A DNA stretch of 64,000 bases, taken from Talinum fruticosum (Eukaryota; Streptophyta; Magnoliopsida; Caryophyllales; Talinaceae). Numbering within the stretch: position 1 is the first letter of the stretch; each line of letters opens with the position of its first letter. The DNA lies in the NCBI GenBank assembly GCA_021018815.1, contig JAITYX010000007.1:3659001-3723000 (forward strand). Direction: 5' to 3'. This document shows positions 24,740 to 36,906 of this stretch, one piece after another. Position numbers and translations under genes: made by a program. Under the pieces are notes generated by a model. It saw only the letters and a list, made by a program, of their open reading frames with translations. It made no database searches and had not been told where the DNA came from.

Positions 24740-27115
24740 TAAATAAATAATTATTTAAATTATGTCTGTCTCTCTTTAATCTTGTCGAAATCGTCAATTA
24801 TCATATCGATCTCGAGTGTCTTATCAATCTCCTTCTCAATGTAGACAAGCATATAATTTTTGAGAAATTCATCTTATATCTTGTTACGAAACATGATTTT
24901 TATAATTTTCATGACTGAAAAAGCTCTCTCTGTAGTCGCAGTTGAAATTGGAAAAGTCATAACTAGAAGGAGTAGTCTATCAACCGAGAGGATACCTTTA
25001 TGACTTTTCAGTACTTGTCAATCCTTTATATAAATCAATAATGGTACTCAAATTCTGCAAATCAAGATGTTTTGATACATCAAGCTCATAATGTTGCAAT
25101 TCATATTTTAAATGAATTTTCTCTTGTTCCGAAAAATCTTCGGGATAATATTTCTCAGCAAGACTACATATATCATAAATTTTGAATGATCTATAGCCAT
25201 CTTTAGGACTCAAAGATGCACTCAAAATCAGCAATTCTGTTGTTTGTTCACTTGAATCGCTATTTAACTCATGTAGCTATTGATCAACGAGTAGCAGTAA
25301 ATATTTTAACTCGAAAATGATTCTCCATTGTTGTAGTATGCTTCGCTTTCCTTGTATTCGTAGTGATCAAAGCACATCGGTGTAAATAGCATCCATCTCC
25401 ACAATTAAAATATTATAGCGTTCACGAGAATGAGTTCACACTCTCCAATAATGTTTTCCATCCTTCATTTCTCAACTTTTCAATCAATTGCTTTGTGCTT
25501 CGTATTAAATGCATAGCATTTACAATATCCTGTGACTTCGTTGCAAAGCTTGGCATAGGACATCGAGTAAAACCCATTATCTCCTTTATCATATGTAAAA
25601 TAAATACAAATTCAAATGACATTAGGAGCTTTAGAGAATGTGTAGCATCCTCGTCGATGAGAATATGAAGAACCATGCTCAGCTATCGGGAAGAATTGAA
25701 CACGTAGAACTCGTAGAGTCTAATCAAGTTGCATATTGATCTAAAATGTGAACTCCATCTAGTATCTCCAGGATGTTGTAGTGTACAAATTTAATTAGCA
25801 CTTGTCCCGGTTTTTAATTCACCCTTTTCAATCAAATGTTCTAGTTCAACAATTTGGCTTGCTTGCAACTCGTCATGACGTTTAGAAGAACCAATGACAA
25901 TGTTTATCACTTGCTGCAGAAAAGAGAGCTAATTGCAATTGGTGAGCTAAATAATGCACATAATATGCAAATTGACAATCCTTAAGAAACAAAGCTTGCA
26001 AACTATTCCATTCTCTACGCATATTGCTAGCTCCATCATACCCTTGACCTTGAATATCTTTCACACTCAAACAATGGCGAGATAGAGTAGAACAAATGTC
26101 ATTCTTTAGGGTAAGTGAACATGTATCTTTAACATGTACTAAATCTATAAAACATTCACGTACACATCCACCTTTATCAACAAATCTAAGGACAGTAGCC
26201 ATTTGTTCTCTTTTAGCTATATCTCTAGATTCATTTACAATTAAGCAAAACTTTGCATTGCTTATTTTTTCACGAATATGCTTTTGTATATTCATTGCAA
26301 AGACTTGTAAGATATCTTTTTAAGCCTTTGGTGATGTATATTTTGCATTATGTGGAGAACTTTTCAAAATAACATCTACTTGCTCATTATATGAGGCCAA
26401 GAGCTTTAACATTTCAAGAAAATTGCCTTGATTATTTGAATCGGGTCTTTCATCATGCCCTCTAAATGCACATGCTTAGAATGTTAAGTAACGTACAATA
26501 TCTATTGATGTTTTCAATCACAAACGATTGATTAGAATCTGTTCAACAGATTGTTTCTCAATCACCTTCTCAATATGGCTTGATTTGTCGATTATTATAA
26601 CAGTTGAATGCAAAATTATAAGCTGAATTCGAATCCTTTCCCATATGTTTCAACCAACGCACAATCTTTTCCATTATTTACTTTGGCCCAATTTTGAAAT
26701 CCTTTAATGATGAATTTTTCTTATCCCCATTTTCCAATTGGCTTCTTTAAAAATAGATAACATGGAAAACAAGTAAACAACATCAGTAGAAGGTGAGTAC
26801 TTTAACCCGGAAAGTTCTTAAACTAGTGATATTGAAATCGAAGAGGATGACTTTCCGGACTTAAAGATGGATAAACATCCTGGCAAGGCCGATAAGGGCC
26901 AAAAGTTATGTATAACCTTCGAATTTCATTACTTTCATTTGCTAGGTACTCATCAATTGGCATACGCAAACCCGGATCACGAACTAAGGAATCTTTACTA
27001 GAACCCCCAACTTCAATTCTCGGACTCTTAGGAATAGGTTTTTCAACTTGCAATTCCATATTTGATTGTCCGGGGTTTGTGTCTATAATTGACTCATTAG
27101 TTTGTGCGATATTCT
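24740..27115 (-). pseudogene. hAT transposase relic (TTF zinc finger / DUF4371 type)
   Basis: The N-terminus (26823-27059) has MPIDEYLANESNEIRRLYI and GPYRPCQ, the lead-in to a TTF-type zinc finger. Fragments around 26690 (GFQNWAKVNN) continue it. 25882-26295 is the RNase-H-like DUF4371 core (NIQKHIREKISNAKF, DIQGQGYDGASNM). 24998-25234 and 24740-24990 give the C-terminal dimerisation region, including YIEKEIDKT-like sequence. The layout equals plant ZMYM6/TTF-type hAT transposases. Several stops; non-functional. Confidence 0.85.
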
Positions 27116-27240
27116 AACGCATATTGTCTTTCACTTATTTCTTAAAAAAATGAGTCAATTGCTTGTCTTTGACATACTCGGTTGAAGTATATAAGAAAAT
27201 ATAATTTTTTAGTCTATGTTATTACATTAGTTGACACAAC

Positions 27241-27533
27241 CCTATGACATTAACTATTGAATATAATAATTAACTAATTAAATTAAGTAAATAATAATAA
27301 TAATAATAAACTATAAAATTGCTATTAAAAATTAACAACAATAACAATAATAATAAATCATATAGTCATTTTTTTGTAATGAACTAGTTATTCCAATCCT
27401 TTTAGTAATCAACTAATTACTCGATATAATAATTAACTAATTCAATTAACTAAATAAATAATAACAATAATAATATAAACTATAAAATTACCATTAAAAT
27501 AATAATAATAAATAAATAAACAACAACAACAAC

Positions 27534-27609
<76 letters not shown>

Positions 27610-27612
27610 CAT
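27241..27612. repeat. Internal duplication and (TAA)n microsatellite inside the hAT
   Basis: A unit with ATATAATAATTAACTAATT, ACTATAAAATT and AAATCATA occurs at about 27261-27363 and again at about 27424-27612. In the second copy the internal trinucleotide run has grown to roughly 25 TAA/AAT units (27531-27606). A long poly-Tyr ORF here is only the translation of this repeat. Confidence 0.8.
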
Positions 27613-29717
27613 AGACATAATATTAATACTAAAAATACCTATTGTTTTGATCGGAAGTCTCGAAAAAATTGTAAAAGGTAATATTAAGGTTGAGGAGGAG
27701 GGAGAAAGAATAATATTAAGGTTGAGAGATAGAGAGTAAGATAAAAATTTAACAATCTCATGGCTATATATATTACACAATAGCTTGTACAATATCTTTT
27801 TTCTTCCTAATTTGTTAGATATTCAACTTTTTTTGGGATAAATATCACTAAAATTTTTTAAAATCTAATTTAAAAATATTTTTAAGATAAATATTATTTT
27901 TTGAGATTATATTTTTAAAATTATATATTAACTATTTTTTTCCAAAATTAGGGGAACTATGGCCCCTAAATCTGCTGGTGGGCTTGTACTTGTTATTAAT
28001 TGTTGTTGGCCAGTCGGATGTTCCCACATAATAAGAACTTCACTATTATAGGAATCACCTTTTATTATAGGTGAAAAATACTTTTTACTATGGTTATTGG
28101 ACGTCGTCTATGCGAGTGTAATAGTAGATGTGCATCCTTTTACTACGACTTACAATCATATTAAAAGATGACTTATTAATATGATTCATTTGGGGAACCG
28201 TAGTAAAAGACAGTTTATTATTACGGTTTTGGAGAAAGAACCGTAGTTATAAGATGAACATATTACTACGATTCTTTCTCCGGAACCGTAGTAATAAGTT
28301 CGCTAAAATTTCGGGGCCACTTTTTACTACGGTTCTTACCTCGGAATCGTAGTAATAAGTTATTTTTCAAACCTATTACTACGATTTTTGGTTAGAAACA
28401 AGTAGTCAAAGGTTTAGATTTTTTAAAATTAATTATTTTTTTATTTTCTTACCCCCGTACAATTATACAATTAACATACAAACATTTACATAAACTCTTT
28501 CAGAATATATACAAACCAGAATTATTCCATAAATATATATACAACCAATAGTCTCACACAAAAGTAGTATGGTACACAATTAAAAAAATCACAAACTTTA
28601 TTAATCAAATAATGAAGAAAAAGTGTAAATATATATATGTGTAACTGTCTTTCTACGGTTATACACAAAGTATGCCCTATCCTGTCTTAGCTCATCCAGA
28701 CACGATATCCGTATAGGGAGTGAGGGCTTCTTTTTTATGAAATATTGTGACCAATGTTGTAAAAGTAATATTAATTACGTCAAGTGCAAGTATTAATTAA
28801 GTGGAAAAGAACATAACATTATTAAAATTAAATTTTTCATAATCAAATACAAATGCAAGTGCAAGCACCTCTTTGGGATTAGATTTAAGATCATTGAAAT
28901 CCAATTGAGTCACAATCTCTTTCATATACTAGAGAATGTAGAAGCCACATTCCCCCTTTTGTTTATGGCACTATATATGATTCCCAACACATGGAGAATT
29001 AATTAGTACTTATGTAGCAAGTAATATAAAAAAAACTAATTTAACGTTAAGCAAGAGAACCTCACCTTTACGGGACAATAGTTGGGTTTGATTTCACACA
29101 TGGGCTTCTCGAGCCTCCCAAATAATAATATATTGCTAGAGCATTATTTTTCAATCGGATGAAAAATAAAATTCAAATTAACATACAATTGAAAAGAATA
29201 CTTAACAAAAAAGTATAAAATGAGTAAGTTATGAACTCACGAGTCCAATGACGTTCTTGATATCTTTCCTTAAGGGATGACTCATATGATCGAGTCACTA
29301 TGCAATGTTGCTCCTCGAATATATGGCAGCAAGCATCCGAGTGTTGGCTACACCGACACAAATAACATATTATAAATATGTAACACCATTAAAACTCTAT
29401 GTAAGTTATTTGTACACTTATCCCTCAATGAACAACGCTAAGTAACATTTTTCTGCACCTTTGTCATGATTCTCGAGATATAATCAGATCGGTCCTTAGT
29501 TTCCTATCATATTGCTTGAATGGCATGAGGATTGAGAAATTGAACAAACTCGATTCCTATCTCGTGGAGCCATCTATTATAGATTAATTGTACATATAGT
29601 TAGAAATAGAAATTAACAGTTAAAAAATAAACTTGTATATAGAGTAACTCACATCATGTTAAGCATAATAGTGGTTGTGCCGATCTCTTACATCTGTAGA
29701 AATTGCATTATGTAGTC

Positions 29718-31700
29718 CTAGAACACATGTACGGTCATGTCATCATCGTCCCCGTCTAATACTCCAAACACATGATTTGGCGCTTTGATTTCGAACATTG
29801 TGTCTTTTGAAAAATTCTTCACAAAACTTTGTAGAAGAGAACACCAATCCGTCGATGACTCGTGAATGGGTAGGAGAGGGACTACTTTAGATGACAATTG
29901 GGCACCCCTGAATACATGTTGGTTCCAATTGAGGACATGGGAGTACCCGTCCTCCCACTCTCGAATGTTTACACGACATCCTAGTTTAGGAAGGACCATA
30001 ACACACAAATTAGAAAGATATATATGTGATATTAACAATAGTTAAATATAATATTTTCAAATGAAATATCTTAGAGAGGATGACCAAACTCTCGGGCAAA
30101 GGAACAAAACTGTTGACCGTGTCGTTAACGAGTGTGGGGGTCCGGTGCCTGGATCGACAAATCACTTGTCGCCTTTCCCTTGCATAGCTTCTCTCACACT
30201 CACCTTAACCTAATCAACTAAAAGCGGTGCCCCATGAACGATGACACCTTGCTTCACGGGGTAAACAACACTGTTGCCACAATGTGATCTAGGGAGGGTA
30301 ATGAGAAGCTAGCTTGCATTGCACTCGGCTGCATAAGAATTAGCATAACAACTAGAATCACGAGATAACCCTTGAGAGACAAGTTACACTATCTAAAAAT
30401 CTTGGAAAAAACGGACATATTTTCCCCTTAAAAGTAGGCATTTTCCCATGATAATGGCCCTCATTCGAAACAACAAAAACAAACTATAACTAATTACTCA
30501 AGGACCACACGCCGGAGTTCCACAACAACCACACTATATACACCATTCATTCAACAAGTATACACCCATAATTAGTCAAAATAAAAACATGCATTTTAAT
30601 CGGGTAGCAAAATTTTAATTACCTCGACCATAAGTTCGAATTGGTCAATGAGTGAGCTTGCATTCGCGCTCGCCGATGTGCGGGGTGAGAATAGATGTAA
30701 ATCATCCATGTTAGGTGTCGGAATACCCATGTTAGTGAAGTATGCCATGAAGCAGTCTTTCATCCGGGCCTTCATGTCTTCCATCTATGCAACCACGTGG
30801 GATTGCACTTGGGAGGCCACTCGGGTCCCCATTTGAGACATCATTGCCTCCATATCCACTTGGCTGGAAGATAAGGGGCACTTCTTTCCATCCCTGAAGT
30901 GCTTAAGTATCCCCACCCTCCCACCGATGGCTCGAACACGACCGGGATGCTCATCTCTATCTAGGGCCAAGACTAACTTGTCCCTCTTTCCGGTGATGTC
31001 GGCGACTTCTAAAGTTGAGGTCCGTGATAAAAACTCCTGTAAGAAGGAAATAAATTATCATTGGACAATTGATATATTTAAAATTGATAAGTTCTCAAAA
31101 TAAATAAAGAAATAGTCAAAAACGTCACGAGTCATTGCATAATAGATTGTACGTTGGTCGTAGTGAAGGTGTCAATTTTCTTCTTCTTCCTTCGATCCAC
31201 AACTCGTCCCTCTCGATAGTGAGCTGCGAAATATTTATGATGGCACCTTCATTGAATCCGCTTTGAAGTTGTTGAAGCTTCGCTTGTACAACTTGTCTTC
31301 TAACTTCGCGTATCCCCCATAGGACATCGTATAGAGATACATATTACTTTTAATCCTCTTTCGATTGGCTTCACCTCGTGCCTGCGTAAGTAATTAAGAT
31401 AACAAAAATTTTCGTAAATAAGACTAGAAATGTTAAATTATAAAGAAATTTTAAAGAACTTAACTCTAGAAAAATATCAGTATATAAGACTTATCTAGAA
31501 AAAAATAACAAATATTAAATTACCCGGTATTCGGAGAGGAGACATATGCTTCAAAAGTCTTCCATTCCTCCTTGGTTATGAAGTTATAGACCTCCCAAGG
31601 CCTACCTTCCGCCTTGATCTCCCTTGTTTCATAGACCCAAATAGCAGCAATGCGAGACTTGAAGTTTCTCAATTTCTCTCGTTGTTGACATTAGGGTCTT
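29718..31700 (-). pseudogene. CACTA accessory transposase-like gene (Transposase_24/Ptta type)
   Basis: Minus-strand exon-like pieces in gene order: 31540-31690 (LRNFKSRIAAIWVYETREI and TKEEWKTFE); about 31215-31385 (preceded by a CAG acceptor; MYLYTMSYGGYAKLEDK); 30785-30970 and 30596-30784 (MEAMMSQMGTRVASQVQS, MEDMKARMKDCFMAYF, oligomeric helical segments); 30060-30320 (YPVKQGVIVHGAPL); 29718-30038 (WNQHVFRGAQLSSKVVPLLP). This order is characteristic of the plant CACTA-associated protein with a Transposase_24 domain followed by a helical stretch. Introns and stops are intermixed, so intactness cannot be judged, but stops in 30060-30320 argue for decay. Confidence 0.6.
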
Positions 31701-32370
31701 GTGTTTCACCAATTGGATATCTAATTCTTTAACATCCAAGATGAATGTTTTCCAAAACACAAGAACGACATGCATTAGTATTAACAATTTACAACAAGTT
31801 GCAACTCTTAGTTGAGATGTAGTGCATTTATCCGTATATCATTCCAAAGGTTTTCCTTAAACGAATGCGGGATCTGTGCCCCAACTTTTGTAGTTGATGT
31901 TGACCTGTGTGCAAGTTGCGCACCAACATAGCTCATCTCATAAAGCGAGTTGCGTGAAAACCTACCAGGTTATGGTGCCTGTTGAATTGGACCGGGCAAG
32001 AAGAGTTGGATCATCTCTACTACGTGTCAACTTCTCCTTGTTCATCATTGTTAATCCCCTCGACTTGTTTGTAACTTAGGAAGGTCTATTTTATAATGGA
32101 ACAGTTTAGTTAGAATAACACAACTTAATTAAAATAATATAAATAGAATAAAACAGTTTTATTATAATAACATAGTTATCACAATAAAAGTTGCAAATCC
32201 AAAAGGCCAAGGAATCATTCTAGTTTTAGACCTTAAGAGACAACTTAAAATTTCAAGAATCCTGGAAAAAAAACGGACGAGTTTCCCCTTAAAAGTAGAC
32301 ATTTTCTCGGGATAACGGCCTCATCCAAAACAACAAAAACAAACAACTAATTACTCAATGGCCACAAGCT
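30380..32370 (+). repeat. Pair of direct repeats inside the CACTA element
   Basis: About 130 bp at 30380-30510 recurs at 32228-32370. Shared blocks include TTTCCCCTTAAAAGTAG, AACAACAAAAACAAAC and CTAATTACTCAA. The copies are diverged. They bracket most of the Transposase_24-like gene, which suggests an old internal duplication. Confidence 0.7.
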
Positions 32371-32654
32371 GTAGTAAATTTATCTACCAGAGATCTTTAA
32401 TAATTAAATTTCACAATAGTCTTCCCTCGTCATCACAACACATTTTGCACATAGTAATTTTTCTTCAAATCTACACGAGTATATAAGTTACAACAAGCAA
32501 TTATACTTAGAAGAAAACGACCAAGAAGAAAAGAGCATGCTATTGTGTATTATATAATTTAGTAATTATACATAGTATATAAGTTGAAACCCTAAATTAT
32601 ACATAGAAAATTGCAATAATAGTATACAAAGTATCATGATGTTATAGTTACTGC

Positions 32655-32671
32655 CTAAACCCTAAACCCTA
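32655..32671 (-). promoter_or_regulatory. Telo-box-like AAACCCTA motifs
   Basis: CTAAACCCTAAACCCTA, with further single AAACCCTAAA copies at 32690-32740. Such telo-boxes are frequent near plant transcription starts. Here they lie a little downstream of the pyrimidine-rich leader of the minus-strand CACTA gene. Regulatory meaning is inferred. Confidence 0.4.
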
Positions 32672-33343
32672 TTTAGCATGTTACTATTGAAAACCCTAAA
32701 CTCTACTTTCCAATTTTCCTAAACACTAAACCCTAAACTATGAGATAGAGTGAGCGAGGGCAGCGAAGTAGTGAAACCCTAAAATACAAAAGAAAATCAA
32801 TCAAAGTAAAAAATAAGAGAGGTAGAGAGAAGTTGCATACCACTTGGAGAGACAACGATGAGAGTGGGAGAGAGGGAGTAGCAACGATGATGACGAGACG
32901 TGAGAGCGGAAGACGAGAGTAGAGCACGAAGCGAGTGGTGATGATGGCTAGGAGAGAGTACCGATGACGGCGACGATAGCTAGGAGACAATAGAGAGCGA
33001 GAGAGACAAGTGCAAGTCGAGAGCGAGGGTAGGAGAGTAGATAGCATAAAGTGAAGGTGGAAAAACCCGAACTGCTTGTGGTTTTTTTTTAGTTGTTGAC
33101 AGAATTTTGATTATGGTTCAATGAAATAACCATAATAATAGAGTACCTATTACTACGGTTCTTTCACCGAACCGTAGTTAAACGTGGACATATCGACCTA
33201 TGATGACGGTTCACTTAAAGAACCAGTAATAACATGTGAGACCGCTTATTTATAAAAATATCACCACCTCATTTTCTATAATGGTTTTCTTTATAACCAT
33301 TGTTAAAGGTCCGTTGCTAAGAGTCGTTTTTATAGTAGTGCTT

Positions 33344-33699
33344 GGACATCTTACTTATCTCACAACCTATATTAATAGCCGAAGATAGGTTAACATGCAA
33401 TGGTGAGTACAAAATTATAGAAAATAAATAAATTAAACATGGACTCGAAGTTTTGGGAGCCTAAATGAAATTAAGATAGGAGTAGAAAAGGGTTGAGACA
33501 CAAGTGTTGTATGGACGAGAGGTAAAGGGGTTTTCGATAAACTTTGACCTCTTAATCCTATGAGAACATGTATTAATAATTGAAGATAGGGTTACATGTA
33601 ATATTGTGATAGGAGTATATGAGGGTTGAGATACGAGTGCTGCATGGACAGGGCGGAGGAGGTTTGTGATGAAGGTCCAACAATGTTAGGCTTGGCGGA
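33344..33699. other. Non-coding DNA with a degenerate tandem duplication
   Basis: Two copies of a unit of about 200 bp: TATTAATAGCCGAAGATAGG (33370) against TATTAATAATTGAAGATAGG (33570), and TAGGAGTAGAAAAGGGTTGAG (33476) against TAGGAGTATATGAGGGTTGAG (33609). No gene visible. Confidence 0.6.
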
Positions 33700-34165
33700 T
33701 TAAATAGAAGTTTGAGGACCAAAGACATGTTTTGTCTTTTTGTAGCCTTTTGTTGTGACCTTCCTAGGTTGTTTTCTAGGTTGGGAGCAAGTCTTCTTTG
33801 TGTGCCCTTGCTTACCACATGTTGAACAAGTCTTTTTATGCCCTTTTGTAGACACTTTACCATACGTTTTACGCTTACTCCTCTTTTCTCTTTCTTCTAA
33901 CCTCCTCTTGAAGCAAAGATTTTCGATGAAGTCATTGAAAGGTGGAGGAAGTATTGGGTTACCAGGTGGAGAAAATAAATAAATAAGTATTACAAAGTTG
34001 TCTCCGATTGCTTCTTGAGCCATATGTAGCTTTGTTCTTAAATGATCAACTTTATTGTGTACATCTCCAAACTTGGCTTTATGAAGTTTTCTTCAGAGAG
34101 TGTTTCACCATCTTCAATTTGGTAATAACCTGGAATATTTGAGTTCCCTATATTGGATTGTTCCA
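33700..34165 (-). pseudogene. CCHC zinc-knuckle protein fragment
   Basis: Minus-strand ORF from 34023 ends in a basic region with a clean knuckle, CSTCGKQGHTKKTC (C-x2-C-x4-H-x4-C), inside Lys-rich sequence. Coding appearance extends upstream to an ATG at about 34165 (MEQSNIGNSNIPGYYQ) if one base is missing near 34105. This layout resembles the C-terminal tails of FAR1/FHY3-like or MULE-derived proteins, but the transposase core is absent. Assignment beyond a zinc-knuckle protein tail is not supported. Confidence 0.45.
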
Positions 34166-34289
34166 TATCTCTTTGTATAATTTACTTGTTGCTAGGTCGA
34201 GATTTCCACATCGCACGAGTATCTAAAAAGTTGGTGATAAGTTTTTATGCCTAGATAAAAACTTATCAAAATATGTGATGAAAGCTCAA

Positions 34290-35480
34290 AAGGAGAAGTG
34301 AATCACCTTAAAGGGGGTGAATTGTGTGATGGAAGATTTTATGGAAATTAAAGTTCAAGTGAAAATAAGCACTCAAAAAGATAGGGAAGAAAAAAAAATT
34401 GAGCTCAATTTCAAGAGGGAAGAACTTAGTCTAGAGTGACTCGGGCAAAAAGATACAAATTGACAAGAAAATTTTAAGAGGAAACCCTCCCGGGCAGAAA
34501 ACCTCGGATAATGCTAATCCAAACACCAAGTTAAATCCACTAATTGAATCCTCAATTACAATGAATATGACTACCTAGATTTCTTTCTATAGACAAATCT
34601 ATTATAATTTTTCGAGCCCAAAAATTCTCTTATTTGACCTAGTACTTCCAAGTTGAAGTTGCTTTATCAACTTGGGTTATCAACTCTAGACAATCTTTAC
34701 CAGGTAAGAAGTTCCTTTATCCTACCTAGTGCTTCCAAGTTGAAATTACCTTATCAACTTGGATAACTGAGTTGAAGTTACCTTATTAACTCAATCAAGT
34801 AGAGAATTGAATGAAAAATTTAATAATTAGAAGATTTTATACTAAAGATTACAATTCATTGTATGCTAGATATGTGTATTTAGTACGAGTATCTCTTTTT
34901 CTTCCATTTGTCGTCAGATGAAAACTTGTGCTAAGACTTCTTTACAAGGCTATCTTGGAGAGTTAGTTGTTGAGTCTTCAACATCTTTCAGTTGAGCTAG
35001 TTGTTGTAACAAATAGTTTGAGGGTTCGATTTCTAGACCATCTTGAAATAGCCTGTGTGTCTCGGTCCGAGCTTCCAAAAACTCTTTTTCCAACTTTTGT
35101 AAACTAAAAATCAAATAAAAAAGAACATTAGACTCTGAAACGATATACCCAAAATAGCAACAAACAAGGTTGTTAGTAAGTTATTAGCGATTCGCTTTTA
35201 TGCTTAGCGGAACTTTAATGGTAATGAAGCCTTTATTTTTAATTTTTTTGTGATAAATCAACTTTAGAAAACTTGAAAAAATAATAAAGAATGGTTCTCA
35301 AAGTATAAGAATACTTTGGTCCAAAATTAGATTATGATTAGTCTAAACAAAGTGTTTAATGACTAATTATCCTTAATTTATTCATCCGAAATTTTTTAAA
35401 TCTAATATTCAATATGTTCAAATTTTAGATATTTCAAAACTCATATATAAATAAGGGATTAATTTCAAGTCATTTTGTGA
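34290..35480 (-). repeat. Diverged solo LTR of the Sirevirus-like family
   Basis: Matches the U5-to-U3 order of the LTR at 18838-20278. AAGGGGGTGAATTG (34314) and GGAAACCCTCCCGGGCAGAAAACC (34480) correspond to the U5 side. ATACTTTGGTCCAAAATTAG (35308) corresponds to the R/U3 side. No internal Copia sequence is attached, so it is a solo or truncated LTR, clearly older than the other copies. Boundaries are approximate. Confidence 0.65.
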
Positions 35481-35529
35481 TAGTTCGATGATAAAATAGA
35501 CATGTTAAAGATGAAGGGCTTGTTCGAAC

Positions 35530-36906
35530 ACTACTACGAAACCACTTTTAACGACGGGTCTTTAACGAAGGTTGAAAGGACAAATTGTCATGAAAAATAG
35601 ACCGGTGGCATTTTTGTAAATAATAGGCATTATTTAACACATATGACGACGGTTCTTATGTATTGCTTGAAGACATTTAACGATGGTTCTTTAACGGAAC
35701 CGTCATTAAATGTCACATATGACTCACGGTTCTACGAAAGAACCATCGTCATATGTCTTTCATATGTAATCTAAAAATCCAAGAATATACCTGCTTGTTT
35801 CCACGCCCACTTACATATACTCTCTACTCTCGGTCTTATCGCTTTCTACGGTTTCTCTCCTCCACTTGCATCCACTTTCATTCATAACTTCCTCGCGAGA
35901 TCAACTTGAATTGGTAAGCCCACTTACATCCTCGCCGTTGTAGTTTCTTCTCTCTTAATATTTCCTTTCTTCATAGTTTCCTCTCATCTTTTTAAGTGTA
36001 GATCTCCTCTCGCTCATTCTCGCTATCTAGCTTCTCCCTCGCCCTCGCCGTTGTCGTTGGTCTTACGAGTATGAATCTCTATCCTCTCTTATTTTTCGTT
36101 TTAAGTTATTTACAAAATGTAGATATAGTTAAATGTTGAATGTATTTGCGGTAATTATGTGAATGTTGAGAATGTGGGTACTGTTTGAAATTGTTGAAAT
36201 GTTGAATCTTTGTTGAAATGTTGAATATTGAGAATGTGGGTAACATTTGTTTAGTTTATTAAGTTGAAAATTCATGAAATGTTTGAGATTTTGAGAAATG
36301 GATTTAGGAGTTTAGGATTTGCAATAATTATAGCAATGATAGTTATGGATGGTAGATCGAAAGAGCGCATCCAAATTTATTTAGGGTTTTAGAGAAATAG
36401 AAAGATAATTTGGATATAGGTCATCTCCAAAAACCTTCTCATAAAGATAAATTTGTATCCAAATTTGTTTATTTTGATGAGGTGATATTGGGATGAACTT
36501 ATTTATCTAATTATTGAAATTGGTATCCAAATATGGTTAGAATTTAGAGAAATAAAAATATTTATGTTTTAGGGTTTGAGGAAATAGAAAAATTTGTGAT
36601 TATATGTTTAAAGATCAATAGGGAGAAAATATAAATGTGAAAATGTAAAAAATTGGAAAGGTATTTGGATATAGGGATCTCCCCAAATACTTGTCATAAA
36701 GATAAATTTGTTATCAAAATTATTTATTTTGATGAGTTGAAGTTGAGGGTGAACTAATTTATCCAATTATGTAAATTTCTAGCTTCTTTTTTAGTTGCAA
36801 GTTTATTGTATTATACATGATCGTAAACTATATGTTATGATTTTTTGAATTTTACGTAATTCATAAGACAATGATGAAATATCAATGACATGTTGAGGCC
36901 ATCCAT
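35530..36906 (+). mobile_element. 5' end of another CACTA element, truncated
   Basis: Starts CACTACTACGAAACC with a subterminal region rich in TTTAACGACGGTTC/GAACCGTCATTAAA motifs (35545-35760). Then follow a pyrimidine-rich leader and a splice-donor-like TTGGTAAGC (35910), the same plan as the leader of the CACTA at 28041-33340. An internal pair of diverged direct repeats (36411-36530 and 36667-36778, sharing CATAAAGATAAATTTGT) is present. No matching right end was found. The next CACTA (36910) is inserted at its visible limit. Confidence 0.6.

Larger units (their letters stand above)
24572..27980 (-). mobile_element. hAT-superfamily DNA transposon, degenerate
   Basis: A 3.4-kb element. The left end CAGGGTGGAACCAG and right end TCTGCTGGTG match degenerate hAT terminal inverted repeats (CAGTGGCGGA type). 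It is flanked by GGCTTAAA (24564-24571) and GGCTTGTA (27981-27988), an 8-bp target duplication with two mismatches, which is diagnostic for hAT. It carries a broken transposase gene on the minus strand and an AT-rich, repeat-laden right portion. The decay of both the gene and the duplication makes it old. Confidence 0.85.
28041..33340 (-). mobile_element. CACTA (En/Spm) transposon with CTT target duplication
   Basis: Ends CACTATTATAGGAA (28041) and TTTTTATAGTAGTG (33340) form CACTA-type terminal inverted repeats. The flanking trinucleotide CTT (28038-28040 and 33341-33343) is the expected 3-bp duplication. Both subterminal regions (28080-28400, 33110-33310) carry repeated TACTACGGTTC/GAACCGTAGTA motifs in both orientations, the likely transposase-binding sites. 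The interior has decayed coding exons on the minus strand and a leader-like pyrimidine-rich region at 32830-33060 (minus strand) followed by a splice-donor-like GGTATGC. No Tnp2 homology was seen inside, so it is probably non-autonomous. Confidence 0.85.

Noticed and set aside
27442..27792. ORF with a run of tyrosines
   Set aside because: Pure translation of the (TAA)n microsatellite.
32655..32740. Interstitial telomere
   Set aside because: Only two or three consecutive AAACCCT units; better explained as promoter telo-boxes.
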